Of a stretch of 64,000 bases of DNA, positions 18,036-26,948 are shown in pieces. How positions within the stretch are numbered: the stretch's first letter is position 1; each line of letters starts with the position of its first letter. The DNA is from TMED23 sp964566055. Its GTDB lineage: Bacteria > Pseudomonadota > Alphaproteobacteria > Rhodospirillales > UBA2165. The notes beneath the pieces were generated by a model. It was given only the letters and a program-made list of their open reading frames with translations. It made no database searches and was not told the DNA's origin. The stretch is taken from positions 10,505-74,504 of the forward strand of contig CAZMHI010000017.1 in the NCBI GenBank assembly GCA_964566055.1, in the 5' to 3' direction. Position numbers and translations under genes: made by a program.

Positions 18036-18284
18036 CTAGCGCGCTTCAAGTTGTTCCAGGATATAGACGCGAATGGCGCTCGACAGATTGCCGTTCGGAT
18101 TGTCGAGCCGGTCGTTGTCGATTTCTGTGACCAGTTGATTGATTGATTTTCCGCTGGCCTCGCTTAATTCCTTAAGCTTGAGCCAAAAGGCTTCTTCTAA
18201 AGATATGCTGGTGCGATGTCCCGATATCAGGACCGAGCGTTTGCGGATGGCGCTGCGCGCTGAAAGAGCAGTATCAACCATCAA
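18036..18284 (-). CDS. Ribbon-helix-helix domain protein
   Basis: An 82-residue protein with an RHH_4-type ribbon-helix-helix fold, common as short DNA-binding proteins in alphaproteobacteria. The strand-helix-helix pattern is visible: SGHRTSISLEEAFWLKLKELS (strand then helix A, around residues 21-41), GKSINQLVTEID (helix B) and an extended SAIRVYILEQLEA C-terminus. It overlaps the TfoX-like gene by 4 bases, so it is the downstream member of the pair. The target promoter is unknown. It ends 6 bases after the stop of the AsmA gene on the other strand. Confidence 0.85.
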   Translation of the reverse strand: MMVDTALSARSAIRKRSVLISGHRTSISLEEAFWLKLKELSEASGKSINQLVTEIDNDRLDNPNGNLSSAIRVYILEQLEAR

Positions 18285-18652
18285 GCTTTCCGCTTTTTCT
18301 GCTTTTTCGGTTTCTTATTGCGCCGCGCCGCCTCCCAGGCGTTTTTTGTCCAGCGGGTCAGTTCTTCCTCATCTTCCAGGATTTCCGCCGGCACTTCAAA
18401 ATAGGGCATTCTCATTTGGCTTTTTTTGGGGTCGTCTTCAAAAGGAATGAATTGTTCGGCACCAGCTGCCTCAAAATCCGGCTGATTAATTTCATCAACT
18501 CGAAAGTAAAATCGATCCGTGCCGGTGATCAGGCCAAACATTGTATCGTCGATATAAAGTCCTGCGCCGCCAAACATCGCCCGGGCGAAAACGCCGTCGA
18601 CATCGGACAATAGATCGAGAACGTACTCTTTATATTCCGGACTAACGGCCAT
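18281..18652 (-). CDS. TfoX/Sxy family protein
   Basis: A 123-residue protein with a TfoX N-terminal-type domain: the signature F-ARAMFGGAGLYIDD-MFGLI (around residues 22-42) and YFRVDE are visible. TfoX/Sxy proteins regulate competence in gammaproteobacteria; in alphaproteobacteria short forms such as this lack the second helical domain and have unknown roles. A Lys/Arg-rich tail (RRNKKPKKQKKRK) follows. It sits between cobD upstream (1-base gap) and the RHH gene (4-base overlap), so all three are probably cotranscribed. Confidence 0.82.
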   Translation of the reverse strand: MAVSPEYKEYVLDLLSDVDGVFARAMFGGAGLYIDDTMFGLITGTDRFYFRVDEINQPDFEAAGAEQFIPFEDDPKKSQMRMPYFEVPAEILEDEEELTRWTKNAWEAARRNKKPKKQKKRKA

Positions 18653-18653
18653 T

Positions 18654-19655
18654 TTAGGTGTACCTGACGATGGTTAAGGCCGCGATCCAAACACCATTGA
18701 TCAGACAGGCTGTCGCAAACATATAGAGCGAGCGCTTGATATCCTGATGGGTGGCTTGCGCTGTGCCGGAGCCAAGCCAATGCTCGTTCCTGGTTTCCTG
18801 GGTAAATTTGCGGGGGCCCGCAAGCGCCAGATCAAAGGCGCCGGCGAGGGCTGCAAGTGTGACGCCTAAATTATAGCTGCGGTATTTTCTGGCATCCCGC
18901 AACATTGTTGAAAATGCTTTGCCTGGATGAGCGGTTGGTACGAACAAGCTTGCCAGCACAATAAACAGCCCGCTCAGCTGGGCCGGAATGAGCAATAGAA
19001 TGTCGTTGAGCCGGGCGGCAGTGAAACCAAAGGCGCGGTGTTTTTCGGTCTTGTGACCGAGCAAATCGTTCATCGTCATTACTGCTTGATAAGTTAGAAT
19101 TCCCGGGAAGCCAAATAACAAATACCAGAAAACCGGTGCCACCACGCGTGTTGTCAAAGCTATACAGCTGATTTCGATGCCTGCACGGGCGACCCCATGG
19201 CTGTCCATACTTTCTGGTGCTTCTTTAATTAGCGGGACCAGGCTTTCCCGTGCTGCTTCCAATCCCTGGTCCCGCAAGGCCACACCGATTTTTCTCACCG
19301 CCGAGTAGACACCGCGTTGACTGATCAGCATGACCAGTAAAATTGTTTCAAAAATCCAGGCAAAAGGCAGCATCTGGCTGAGCCAGGCGACTCCCCAGCC
19401 GATGATAAAGCTGATGGCGATGATAACAATTGCCATCAGTCCGCCTCGCACCGCGCGATCCATTTGGCTTCGGGTTTCGCGGTTGAGTTTGCGGTCAAAC
19501 CAGAGAATGAGAGTCTCCAGCGCTTGAACCGGGTGGCCGGTAAGACGGGAAAGGAATGATAATTGTCCGGCATAGGTTTCAATTACCAAGGCCATCAACA
19601 ATAATATCAATGGATCGAAGCCACCGGCACGGCCTGAAATTCCGAATAAAAACAT
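18654..19655 (-). CDS. cobD: CobD/CbiB adenosylcobinamide-phosphate synthase-like protein
   Basis: A 333-residue membrane protein of the CobD/CbiB family, which attaches aminopropanol (or its phosphate) to adenosylcobyrate in cobalamin synthesis. The conserved GHPVQALETLILWFDRKLNR stretch (around residues 39-58) and the DSHGVARAGIE motif (around 151-161) resemble the family, as does the PGILTYQAVMTMNDLLGHKTEK segment. Several hydrophobic helices are present. No cobalamin riboswitch was recognised upstream. It lies upstream of the TfoX-like gene with a 1-base gap. A cobalamin-dependent RdhA-like protein is encoded elsewhere in this window. Confidence 0.82.
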   Translation of the reverse strand: MFLFGISGRAGGFDPLILLLMALVIETYAGQLSFLSRLTGHPVQALETLILWFDRKLNRETRSQMDRAVRGGLMAIVIIAISFIIGWGVAWLSQMLPFAWIFETILLVMLISQRGVYSAVRKIGVALRDQGLEAARESLVPLIKEAPESMDSHGVARAGIEISCIALTTRVVAPVFWYLLFGFPGILTYQAVMTMNDLLGHKTEKHRAFGFTAARLNDILLLIPAQLSGLFIVLASLFVPTAHPGKAFSTMLRDARKYRSYNLGVTLAALAGAFDLALAGPRKFTQETRNEHWLGSGTAQATHQDIKRSLYMFATACLINGVWIAALTIVRYT

Positions 19656-19794
19656 GGGCCTAGAATGAGCGTCCCCCGGTTTGCCGTCAATAATCGATTT
19701 TGCTGGGCGTTTTTCAGTTCTTGCAGCGACTGGTCACCCGGTTTAAGAAGTGGCGGTAAGAGAATTCGGAAAGGCACACGGGGAGAACCGGAAT

Positions 19795-20430
19795 ATGCCA
19801 TTACGGCGCGTCTATTTTTATTTGGTATTGGCAATCGTGATCCTGGCGGTCGGCCTCGGCCTCAGGGCTTTCACCGATAGTTCCAAATCTCCGGTTGCAA
19901 CGGTCGCCACCAAAGGCACGCAAAAAACCCAAAGCAGCGGCACGCCGGCTATCGGCGGGGCTTTTACCGCAGTTAATCAACATGGTGATGTTGTCACGGA
20001 TAAAACGTATCAGGGTAAATATGCGCTGATCTTTTTTGGCTACACCTTTTGTCCGGATGTTTGCCCAACGACGCTCTCAACATTTTCCACGGTAATGGAT
20101 TTGCTTGGACCGGACGCCGTCAAAGTGCAGCCGATTTTTGTCACGGTCGATCCGTTGCGCGATACGCCCGAGCATCTCAAAGAGTACCTCACTCATTTTC
20201 ACAAAAGCTTTGCCGGCCTGACCGGCAATACGCAGCAGATTGAGACCGTCAAAAAAGTTTTCCGCATTTACGCCGCCAAAACCCAGCAAGATGAAAAAGA
20301 TCCGGATGATTATCTGATGGATCACTCCTCGGTAAGCTATCTGATGGGACCGGACGGCAAATTTCTGACTTTTTTTAGTTATGGCACGGAAGCCGAAGCC
20401 ATCGCCACCAAGCTCAAAGAATTCCTCTAA
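19795..20430 (+). CDS. SCO family protein (copper chaperone)
   Basis: A 211-residue SCO1/SenC-type protein. These are membrane-anchored thioredoxin-fold proteins that deliver copper to, or maintain thiols of, cytochrome oxidase. A membrane helix (YFYLVLAIVILAVGLGL) is followed by a thioredoxin fold with the copper site FCPDVCPT and the conserved His in YLMDHSSVSYLMGP. Start ATG 19795 has GGGGAG 9 bases upstream; the frame extends upstream without a better site. The YcgN gene follows by about 20 bases, so they may be cotranscribed. Confidence 0.9.
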   Translation: MPLRRVYFYLVLAIVILAVGLGLRAFTDSSKSPVATVATKGTQKTQSSGTPAIGGAFTAVNQHGDVVTDKTYQGKYALIFFGYTFCPDVCPTTLSTFSTVMDLLGPDAVKVQPIFVTVDPLRDTPEHLKEYLTHFHKSFAGLTGNTQQIETVKKVFRIYAAKTQQDEKDPDDYLMDHSSVSYLMGPDGKFLTFFSYGTEAEAIATKLKEFL

Positions 20431-20450
20431 AACGGCGGCCCCGTTTGGAT

Positions 20451-20891
20451 ATGACCCAGCCGTTCTGGCAGCAGAAAGAACTATCTGAATTATCGTTGGA
20501 AGAGTGGGACAGCCTGTGCGACGGCTGTGCAAAGTGCTGCCTGCATAAACTTGAAGATGTTGATAGCGGTGAAGTTTCCTACACTAATGTTGCTTGTGCG
20601 CAATTGGATACTGGCAGTTGTTACTGTAAGAATTATGTTGAGCGCACGCTGCTGGTGCCGGATTGCGTCGAGTTGACCAAAGATAATCTGGGTGGCTTAA
20701 AATGGCTGCCGCCGACCTGTGCCTATCGGCTAATATATGAAGGTAAGGATTTAGAGTGGTGGCATCCATTGATTTCCGGTGACCCCAACACTGTCCATGA
20801 AGCAGGTATTTCCGTGAAGGGGCGCATTATCGAAGAAAAAGACGCCGGTGATCTTGAAGACCATATTGTGACTTGGCCTGAAGAAGAATGA
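20451..20891 (+). CDS. YcgN family cysteine cluster protein
   Basis: A 146-residue member of the YcgN/UPF0260 family. The Cys pattern typical of this family is intact: LCDGCAKCCLHKLED near the N-terminus, then CAQLDTGSCYCKNY, a later PDCVELT and a PPTCAYR with the LKWLP context. The motif WWHPLISGDPNTVHEAGIS is also typical. The cluster is often read as a zinc or Fe-S-related site. A TTG two codons earlier (20445) is an alternative start. The stop codon overlaps the next start by 4 bases (ATGA at 20888). Confidence 0.88.
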   Translation: MTQPFWQQKELSELSLEEWDSLCDGCAKCCLHKLEDVDSGEVSYTNVACAQLDTGSCYCKNYVERTLLVPDCVELTKDNLGGLKWLPPTCAYRLIYEGKDLEWWHPLISGDPNTVHEAGISVKGRIIEEKDAGDLEDHIVTWPEEE

Positions 20892-21592
20892 AGAAGAACG
20901 AGACCTCGCAAAACATTAATCTGGATGGCCGCGACGTGCCGCTACGAATCCGGCGCAACAAACGGGCGCGGCGGATAATCCTCAGAGTGGATAGCGACAC
21001 CGATGGCGCCGTGGTGACGCTGCCTGCCCGGGCCAGCGAGAGAGATGCATTGCTGCTGGTGCAGGAGAAATCCGACTGGCTGCTGACCAGGCTCAATGAT
21101 TTGCCGGCTAAGATATCCTTTCAAGATGGCGCTCAAATTCCATTGCTGGGGCAAAACTACCTGCTACGCCATGATCCGGATTTGATAGGCGTGGCCCAAA
21201 AGGAAGGCAACATCATTCGTCTCGGCGGACGTTCTGAACATTTTGCCCGGCGCTTGACCGATTGGCTCAAAAAACAAGCCAAAGCGGAAATTCAAACGCG
21301 GGCCGGTGATTTTGCTAACCAAATAGATCACAAATTTGGCCGCATTACCGTGCGCGATACCCGGTCACGCTGGGGATCCTGCTCGCCCAAGGGTAATTTA
21401 TCCTTTTGCTGGCGCCTGATACTGACCCCGGATTGGGTGCTGGACTATGTCGTTGCTCATGAAGTCTCTCACTTGCGCCATATGGATCACAGCACAGCTT
21501 TTTGGCAGACGGTTGGGAGTCTTGGAGTGCGGGTTGAAGAGGCACGCCGCTGGTTGAACGAAAATACCGAACAATTGCAACGCTACGGCTGA
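20888..21592 (+). CDS. YgjP-type zinc metallopeptidase (M48/DUF45)
   Basis: A 234-residue protein of the DUF45/YgjP-like group. It has an HEVSHLRHMDHS zinc motif at about residues 191-202 (H191, E192, H195) and the conserved RDTRSRWGSCSPKGNLSFCWRL block just before it, both typical of the family. It is predicted to be cytoplasmic, and no signal peptide is visible. The function of this family in bacteria is not well established. It overlaps YcgN by 4 bases and ends about 65 bases before the Ada-type gene, so the SCO, YcgN and YgjP genes may form one operon. Confidence 0.85.
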   Translation: MKKNETSQNINLDGRDVPLRIRRNKRARRIILRVDSDTDGAVVTLPARASERDALLLVQEKSDWLLTRLNDLPAKISFQDGAQIPLLGQNYLLRHDPDLIGVAQKEGNIIRLGGRSEHFARRLTDWLKKQAKAEIQTRAGDFANQIDHKFGRITVRDTRSRWGSCSPKGNLSFCWRLILTPDWVLDYVVAHEVSHLRHMDHSTAFWQTVGSLGVRVEEARRWLNENTEQLQRYG

Positions 21593-21656
21593 ACTTTTTT
21601 CTGAAAGGCGCAAGCTTCGGATAGTTTTTTGGCGTTAATCGGCTAAAGTAGAGCCT

Positions 21657-22490
21657 ATGACAAATCGAACAGACTTGATTGAACAAACCTGCACCCTCAT
21701 TGACGCCTATGAAGACGGCACGCCGACTTTGGCTTATCTCGGGGCGGCGCTCAAGATCAGCCCGACGCATCTGCAGCGAGTGTTTAAACAGGCAACCGGC
21801 ATCTCACCCCGGGAATATGCCGAAACCCGCCGGCTTGAAAATTTCAAAGCCAATCTCAAAGCTGGCCAGTCGGTGACCAACTCAATGTATGACGCCGGCT
21901 TTGGCGGCTCCAGCCGGCTCTATGAAAGTTCCAGCGGCAAGCTTGGTATGACACCGGCGAGCTACGGCAAAGGCGGAAAGGGGGCCGAAATTAATTACGC
22001 CATCGGTAAATGTCATTTAGGCCGGGTGCTGGTGGCAGCCACCGCCCATGGTCTTTGCCGGGTCTGTTTTGGCGACCGGGTTAGAGACGTGGAGCAGGAA
22101 TTAACGGGTGAGTTTCCGGCAGCTGAAATTCGCCGCAACGAGAAAGATATGGCGGAAATTATGTCGACTATTCTCGGTATTATTGAAAGCCACAGTCGCA
22201 AAACCACGGCACTGCCGCTAGATATCCGGGCGACAGCGTTTCAGGCCAAAGTATGGTCATACCTCAGGCGCATACCGGCAGGCATGACCAAAACCTACGG
22301 CGAAATTGCCGAGGCGATTGGTGCGCCGAAATCCGCCCGTGCCGTGGGCAGCGCCTGCGGCGCCAATCCTATCGGCGTGTTTATTCCCTGTCACCGGGCG
22401 GTTGGTGCCAGCGGTGATTTAACCGGTTATCGCTGGGGAATTGACCGTAAAAAAGCGCTGTTGGAGCTGGAAAGTTCTATTTCCGGTTAG
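21657..22490 (+). CDS. Ada-type methyltransferase: AraC HTH plus O6-methylguanine-DNA methyltransferase
   Basis: A 277-residue bifunctional protein. The N-terminal ~100 residues form an AraC-type helix-turn-helix (LAYLGAALKISPTHLQRVFKQATGISPREYAE... through SRLYESSSGKLGMTPASY). The C-terminal half is an O6-alkylguanine-DNA alkyltransferase domain with the acceptor Cys in GVFIPCHRAVG (C245). The Ada N-terminal phosphotriester domain with its zinc Cys is absent, so this is the shorter HTH-plus-MGMT form. It repairs O6-alkylguanine by direct transfer, and the HTH suggests control of alkylation response genes. The last 14 bases overlap the convergent MmcB gene. Confidence 0.88.
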   Translation: MTNRTDLIEQTCTLIDAYEDGTPTLAYLGAALKISPTHLQRVFKQATGISPREYAETRRLENFKANLKAGQSVTNSMYDAGFGGSSRLYESSSGKLGMTPASYGKGGKGAEINYAIGKCHLGRVLVAATAHGLCRVCFGDRVRDVEQELTGEFPAAEIRRNEKDMAEIMSTILGIIESHSRKTTALPLDIRATAFQAKVWSYLRRIPAGMTKTYGEIAEAIGAPKSARAVGSACGANPIGVFIPCHRAVGASGDLTGYRWGIDRKKALLELESSISG

Positions 22491-22953
22491 GATCGTTGAT
22501 CAAATGCAGCCGGTCAGCAGCTGTTTTAGCAAAGCGTGTCATCTGGGTGCGCCGCCGGGCCGCGTTGAGTTTATTTGTTGGGGCTTCCCGGATCACCGCT
22601 GCGTTGTATGGATCGGCGATCATAATTCCGCATTCTTCGGGCAGGATTTCCAGCGGGAAGCCATTGGCGACCGCAAAATACATCTGATCACCAAAAGGAA
22701 TATATTCCGGCCATTTGTCATCAGCGCGGAAATCAGCAACCGAGGATTTGATCTCAACAATGATAAATTGACCGGCTTTATTGACGCCAATCACATCGAC
22801 CCGGCGGCGGGTCAGGAGTTTAAACTCGGTCAGCGGGCTATAGCCGAGATGGCGCAGATAGCGGCAAATACCGCGGGTAATGTCGCCCGCTTCAAACGGT
22901 CCCAGTGCCGGAATATCCTGCTCAAACTCCTCTAAACCCACTTTTATGTTCAT
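22477..22953 (-). CDS. MmcB family DNA repair protein
   Basis: A 158-residue MmcB-like protein (COG5321), an alphaproteobacterial PD-(D/E)XK-fold family linked to imuA/imuB-type mutagenic repair. The core RRRVDVIGVNKAGQFIIVEIKSS (around residues 49-71) contains the D...E-x-K catalytic arrangement, followed by DFRADDKWPEYIPFGDQMYFAV. The start ATG 22953 has GGGAGGAAC upstream. It overlaps the 3' end of the Ada-type gene by 14 bases on the other strand; having both in one place fits a DNA-damage theme, but no LexA box was recognised. Confidence 0.82.
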   Translation of the reverse strand: MNIKVGLEEFEQDIPALGPFEAGDITRGICRYLRHLGYSPLTEFKLLTRRRVDVIGVNKAGQFIIVEIKSSVADFRADDKWPEYIPFGDQMYFAVANGFPLEILPEECGIMIADPYNAAVIREAPTNKLNAARRRTQMTRFAKTAADRLHLINDPNRK

Positions 22954-23052
22954 TATATGTTCCTCCCAGAGATCAACCCTAAACGGATTCGCCCCCCTGA
23001 TGCAAGTGGGCTTTTAAATTGGTGGGCAGCTTGGGAAAAAGAGGGTAAAAGC

Positions 23053-23478
23053 GTGACCATGCAACAAGCACAGCAACATCTGTCATATGAAACGACCGGT
23101 CAGGGATTGTACGAGCTGACCCGGGACGTGGTTGATTGGAGCAACGGCTTGGCTTTTGATACTGGCTTGCTGACGCTCTATTGCCGCCACACCTCGGCCT
23201 CTTTGGTTATTCAGGAGAACGCCGACCCGGATGTGATGCGTGATCTGGAGACTTTTTTCAAAAAGCTCGTACCCGAAGACTTGTCGCTTTACCGCCATCG
23301 CTCAGAAGGTGAAGATGATATGCCCGCTCATATCAAGGGGGCACTGACGCAGACCACGCTGACGATACCGCTCAGCCAGGGGCGTTTGGCGCTTGGCACC
23401 TGGCAGGGGATTTTTCTGTTTGAGCATCGGGCACACCCCCATACCAGAAATTTGGTGCTGCATATGGTGGGGGAATAG
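23053..23478 (+). CDS. YjbQ/UPF0047 family protein (secondary thiamine-phosphate synthase enzyme)
   Basis: A 141-residue protein of the YjbQ/UPF0047 family, annotated as a secondary thiamine-phosphate synthase. It keeps the family order: YELTRDVVDW, LLTLYCRHTSASLVIQENADPDV, YRHRSEGEDDMPAHIKGAL, then GTWQGIFLFEHRAHPHTRNL. GTG 23053 was chosen because GAGGGT lies 6 bases upstream; ATG 23059 is an alternative. The longer frame from 22957 has an unusual N-terminus. The next gene starts directly at its stop codon (23479). Confidence 0.82.
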   Translation: MTMQQAQQHLSYETTGQGLYELTRDVVDWSNGLAFDTGLLTLYCRHTSASLVIQENADPDVMRDLETFFKKLVPEDLSLYRHRSEGEDDMPAHIKGALTQTTLTIPLSQGRLALGTWQGIFLFEHRAHPHTRNLVLHMVGE

Positions 23479-25425
23479 ATGTCGCGGGAGCAATTGGAAA
23501 ATGGTCTCGCCCTGCACCAGCAAGGCAAACTTGATGAGGCGTCGGCGATATATCAGGAAGTTTTAGATGCCGATCCCGGCAATGCGGATGCATTGCATTT
23601 TATAGGACTGGTTGCCCAACAGCGCGGTGATCTCCTGACGGCTGTTGAAAATATCGAAGCGGCCATCGCCGCCGAGCCCGATCGTCCTACCTTTCATTTT
23701 AACTTGGGCGTCACTTTCACCGCACTTGGCAAGCTGGCGGCAGCAGCTGCAGCCTATGATAAAGCCAGTCAACTTAAACCCGATTGGCTTGATGCCTGGG
23801 TTAATCTCGGCTCGACCTTGGGTCAGCTCAAAAAATACGCGCCAGCGGAGACGGCTTTACGCCGGGCTATGGAAATCGAGCCTGAGAACGTTTCAGCAGT
23901 GATAGGGTTGACGGCGGCGCTGGAAGGTCAGGGCCAAAGCGTCGAGGCGGAAGAAATGGGCCGGGCGGCAATCGCGCTTGATGCCTCTGGTCCCGAGGCC
24001 TGGACTAATTTCGGCAATACGCTCAATGCCCAGGAAAAACTGAGCGAGGCCGAAGACGCTTTTCGCCAGGCGATATCGGTTGATCCATCTTACTCAACAG
24101 CCAGGTACAATCTCGGTAATGTATTGGATAAGCAATGGCGCATGTCCGAGGCGCTGGCCTGTTACCAACAGGTGATTGAAGCCGACCCCACCTATTTGAG
24201 TGCCTGGCAGAACATGCTGTTGAATTTACTGTATGAGCCGGAGCAGACCGAGCAGAGCATTTTTGAAGCGCATGAGGCTTGGGCTAATCAATTCGCGACG
24301 GATGAGGTGGCGGCACCTGTACCAAAAGAGGCTAACGCAAAAAAATTGAAGATCGGCTATGTCTCGCCGGACTTCAGAACCCATTCCTGCGCCTATTTTT
24401 TGAAACCACTCATTGCCGTCCATGACCGGGAGGCTTTCGAAATTTATGCCTATGCAAATGTGCGCCGGGAAGATGAAACCACGCCCTGGTTTAAGGACAA
24501 TGTTGATCATTGGTGCGATATCATCGATATGACCGACAGTGACGCGGCCCAGCGTATACGGGAAGACGAGATTGATATTCTGGTCGATCTTGCTGGCCAT
24601 AGCGCCAATAATCGGCTCGGCCTATTCGCCTTAAAACCTGCCCCCGTTCAAATTTCCTGGCTTGGCTACCCAGCGACCACCGGCTTGCCGGAAATCGGTT
24701 ATCGCTTAACAGATGAGGTGGCTGATCCATCCGGCGAGACGGATCAGTATCACAGCGAACAGCTCATACGCCTTGAGGGTGGTTTTCACTGCTATCAGCC
24801 GGCAGACTCTATTCCGGATGCTGGTCCCCTGCCTGCATTGGAAAATGGCTATGTAACCTTTGGTTCATTCAATCATACCTCGAAGATAACCAGCGAGGTC
24901 ATCGAAATATGGTCCCAGATTCTTCTCAAAGTACCGGAGTCCAGGCTTTTACTTAAAGGGCGTCACCTGGGTGCTGAAATTGTCCAGCAGAAAATTTATG
25001 AATTATTTGAACGTCAGGGAACTGCCGCGGAGCGGCTTACGCTTACCGGCTGGATTGCCCGGGATCAAAATCCGCTGGCGCTCTATCATCAAGTTGATAT
25101 TTGTCTCGATACTTTTCCTTATAATGGCACTACGACCACGTTTGAAGCTCTGACCATGGGAGCCCCGGTCATCAGTTTACGTGGCGAACGTCACGCCGCC
25201 AGGGTGGGAGCTTCAATTTTGAGCCATCTTGGCCGCTCAGAGTGGATCGCTGAAACGCCTGGGGCTTATATTGATAAAGCACTGGAATTAGCTGGTGATA
25301 TGCCGATGTTGGATGAGATTAGGTCGGGTTTAAGAGCTGAATTGAAACAATCGAGCTTGGCGAATGCCACTAAATTCGCCTCAAAAGTTGAAGCAATTTA
25401 CCAAAAAATATATAAAATTCGTTAG
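23479..25425 (+). CDS. TPR protein with O-GlcNAc transferase-like (SPINDLY) domain
   Basis: A 648-residue fusion. Roughly the first 270 residues are tetratricopeptide repeats (for example AIYQEVLDADPGNADALHFIGLVAQQ). From ~285 on comes a GT41-like glycosyltransferase domain: KIGYVSPDFRTHSCAYFLKPLI, DILVDLAGHSANNRLGLFALKPAPVQISWLGYPATTGLPEIGYRLTDE, VTFGSFNHTSKIT and LDTFPYNGTTTTFEALTMGAPVISLRGERHAARVGASIL. GT41 enzymes transfer GlcNAc or fucose to protein Ser/Thr. Bacterial homologues are common but mostly uncharacterised. It starts on the stop of the YjbQ-family gene. Confidence 0.9.
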   Translation: MSREQLENGLALHQQGKLDEASAIYQEVLDADPGNADALHFIGLVAQQRGDLLTAVENIEAAIAAEPDRPTFHFNLGVTFTALGKLAAAAAAYDKASQLKPDWLDAWVNLGSTLGQLKKYAPAETALRRAMEIEPENVSAVIGLTAALEGQGQSVEAEEMGRAAIALDASGPEAWTNFGNTLNAQEKLSEAEDAFRQAISVDPSYSTARYNLGNVLDKQWRMSEALACYQQVIEADPTYLSAWQNMLLNLLYEPEQTEQSIFEAHEAWANQFATDEVAAPVPKEANAKKLKIGYVSPDFRTHSCAYFLKPLIAVHDREAFEIYAYANVRREDETTPWFKDNVDHWCDIIDMTDSDAAQRIREDEIDILVDLAGHSANNRLGLFALKPAPVQISWLGYPATTGLPEIGYRLTDEVADPSGETDQYHSEQLIRLEGGFHCYQPADSIPDAGPLPALENGYVTFGSFNHTSKITSEVIEIWSQILLKVPESRLLLKGRHLGAEIVQQKIYELFERQGTAAERLTLTGWIARDQNPLALYHQVDICLDTFPYNGTTTTFEALTMGAPVISLRGERHAARVGASILSHLGRSEWIAETPGAYIDKALELAGDMPMLDEIRSGLRAELKQSSLANATKFASKVEAIYQKIYKIR

Positions 25426-25499
25426 AATTCCGTTCTGTCAGTTCCCATATATCAAGTTCATATAATATAATCTGCGGCTAGGCTTTTAATTATTCCACA

Positions 25500-26801
25500 A
25501 TGACAAATAATTCTTCCAAGACCAGTGTTCTTATAATTGACGGCAATTCAGATTTTCATGATGTTGTTCGCCAGGCTGTTGCCGATATCGGCTTGCTTGA
25601 TTGCCGCGGCTGTATCTCCTTCGAAGAAGCGCAAGGGGCTCTGAGAAGCAATCCGGCATTTTCAATGATCATTATGGAAGTTAATCAAGGAGGCTCGGCG
25701 CCGCTTAATTTCATGCGCCAAATTCGCGCGGGGAAAACTTCCGTCGATAAGTCTGTGCCGATCATTATTATGACGCGGGCATTAGCGCCGGAGACAGCTT
25801 TCAGCGCCTGCGAAATCGGTTTCGAGCATTTCATCCGCAAACCTTTTAATGCCGGGGCGCTCCAGAAAAGGGTAACCTCTGTGCTGCAAAAGCCGCGGCG
25901 GTTTGTCGTCGCCAGAGCTTATTTCGGACCGGATCGCCGTGATCCTGACAATGCAAATACTTATGAAGGTGTCGAGCGGCGCGGTGTTAGTGGTAAGGCA
26001 GCCAAGGCAGCGCCGACTGCCGCCAAAGTAAAAGCGCCTGTTCATGCTGGAACCAACGGCAAGAATGGTGACGGTAAAGTACTTGAGGATGAACAAGCCG
26101 AACAAACCCAAGCCGAGGAAATTGCGGTGGCGGCATCGGCGGAAGCTAAAAAGCAGCTAATGACTGCACCAAAACCGCCACCTGTTGAACCGCTTAAGCC
26201 ACAAAAAACGGCATCCGCGCCGCCCCCCGAAAAGGAAGCAATAGAGCTAGCCGATCAGCCAGATACACCGGTGGCTGGACCGGGTCCGGACCGGGCGGCT
26301 GAGATCGCCGCGAAATTGGAAGCTCATGCGGCGTGGCTTTTGTCGCATGCCTCAAAAGGTGAAAAAGCAGATTTTGCTGATGAAGATTTAGCCGGTGCTG
26401 ATTTAGCGGAAGCCAATCTCGCTAATGCAAATTTCCGCAATGCTGATCTGCAGGATGCCAATCTTTACCGGGCGAATTTATTTGACGCCGATCTCAGGGG
26501 CGCAAATTTAGCTGGTGCAAATTTAGCCGAAGCGGATATTCACAATGCGAAACTGCGCCACACTAATTTGAAGGCTGCGCAATTGACGGAAGCGGAGTTA
26601 CGTGCGGCCGATTTGTCAGGTGCTAATCTTACTGGTGCGCAATTGACGGGCGTTGATTTTAAAGATGCGATCTTCCTCAGCACTAATATTTGCGGCGCTG
26701 ATATGCAGGGTGGCAACTTGACCCAAAAACAAATTGATAATGCTAAGGGTGACCAATCAACCCAACTGCCGGCGGGGATCATGATCAAGGCCGCTCAATA
26801 G
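25500..26801 (+). CDS. Atypical receiver domain fused to pentapeptide repeats
   Basis: A 433-residue two-part protein. Residues 8-130 are a CheY-like receiver (VLIIDGNSDFHDVVRQAVADIG, PIIIMTRAL, FIRKPF). The phosphoacceptor Asp is replaced by Glu60 (SMIIMEVNQGG), and the usual acidic pair after strand 1 is D-G instead of D-D, so normal phosphorylation is unlikely; Thr92 and Lys114 are kept. A motif FGPDRRDPDN...YEGVERR follows, then a ~140-residue Ala/Pro/Lys-rich linker. Residues ~290-415 are pentapeptide repeats (A(D/N)LxxA type), a right-handed beta helix. No ribosome binding site is obvious. Function is not known. Confidence 0.8.
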   Translation: MTNNSSKTSVLIIDGNSDFHDVVRQAVADIGLLDCRGCISFEEAQGALRSNPAFSMIIMEVNQGGSAPLNFMRQIRAGKTSVDKSVPIIIMTRALAPETAFSACEIGFEHFIRKPFNAGALQKRVTSVLQKPRRFVVARAYFGPDRRDPDNANTYEGVERRGVSGKAAKAAPTAAKVKAPVHAGTNGKNGDGKVLEDEQAEQTQAEEIAVAASAEAKKQLMTAPKPPPVEPLKPQKTASAPPPEKEAIELADQPDTPVAGPGPDRAAEIAAKLEAHAAWLLSHASKGEKADFADEDLAGADLAEANLANANFRNADLQDANLYRANLFDADLRGANLAGANLAEADIHNAKLRHTNLKAAQLTEAELRAADLSGANLTGAQLTGVDFKDAIFLSTNICGADMQGGNLTQKQIDNAKGDQSTQLPAGIMIKAAQ

Positions 26802-26948
26802 CGCGGTCGGCCAATCCGGGGTCTATCTGGCCATTCGCAAAATAATTGAGAATCGTTAGCAGTCCATTGACTTGAGGTCATGGCCTCTCTAGGCTCACTC
26901 TTATAGAAGACTAAAATAAGAAAATATAAATGGGAAAAAGGGAAAAGC

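Noticed and set aside
19656..19794. Cobalamin riboswitch upstream of cobD
   Set aside because: The leader was compared by eye with the usual B12-box and core patterns; no GCCACTG-type box or paired core was convincing in either orientation.
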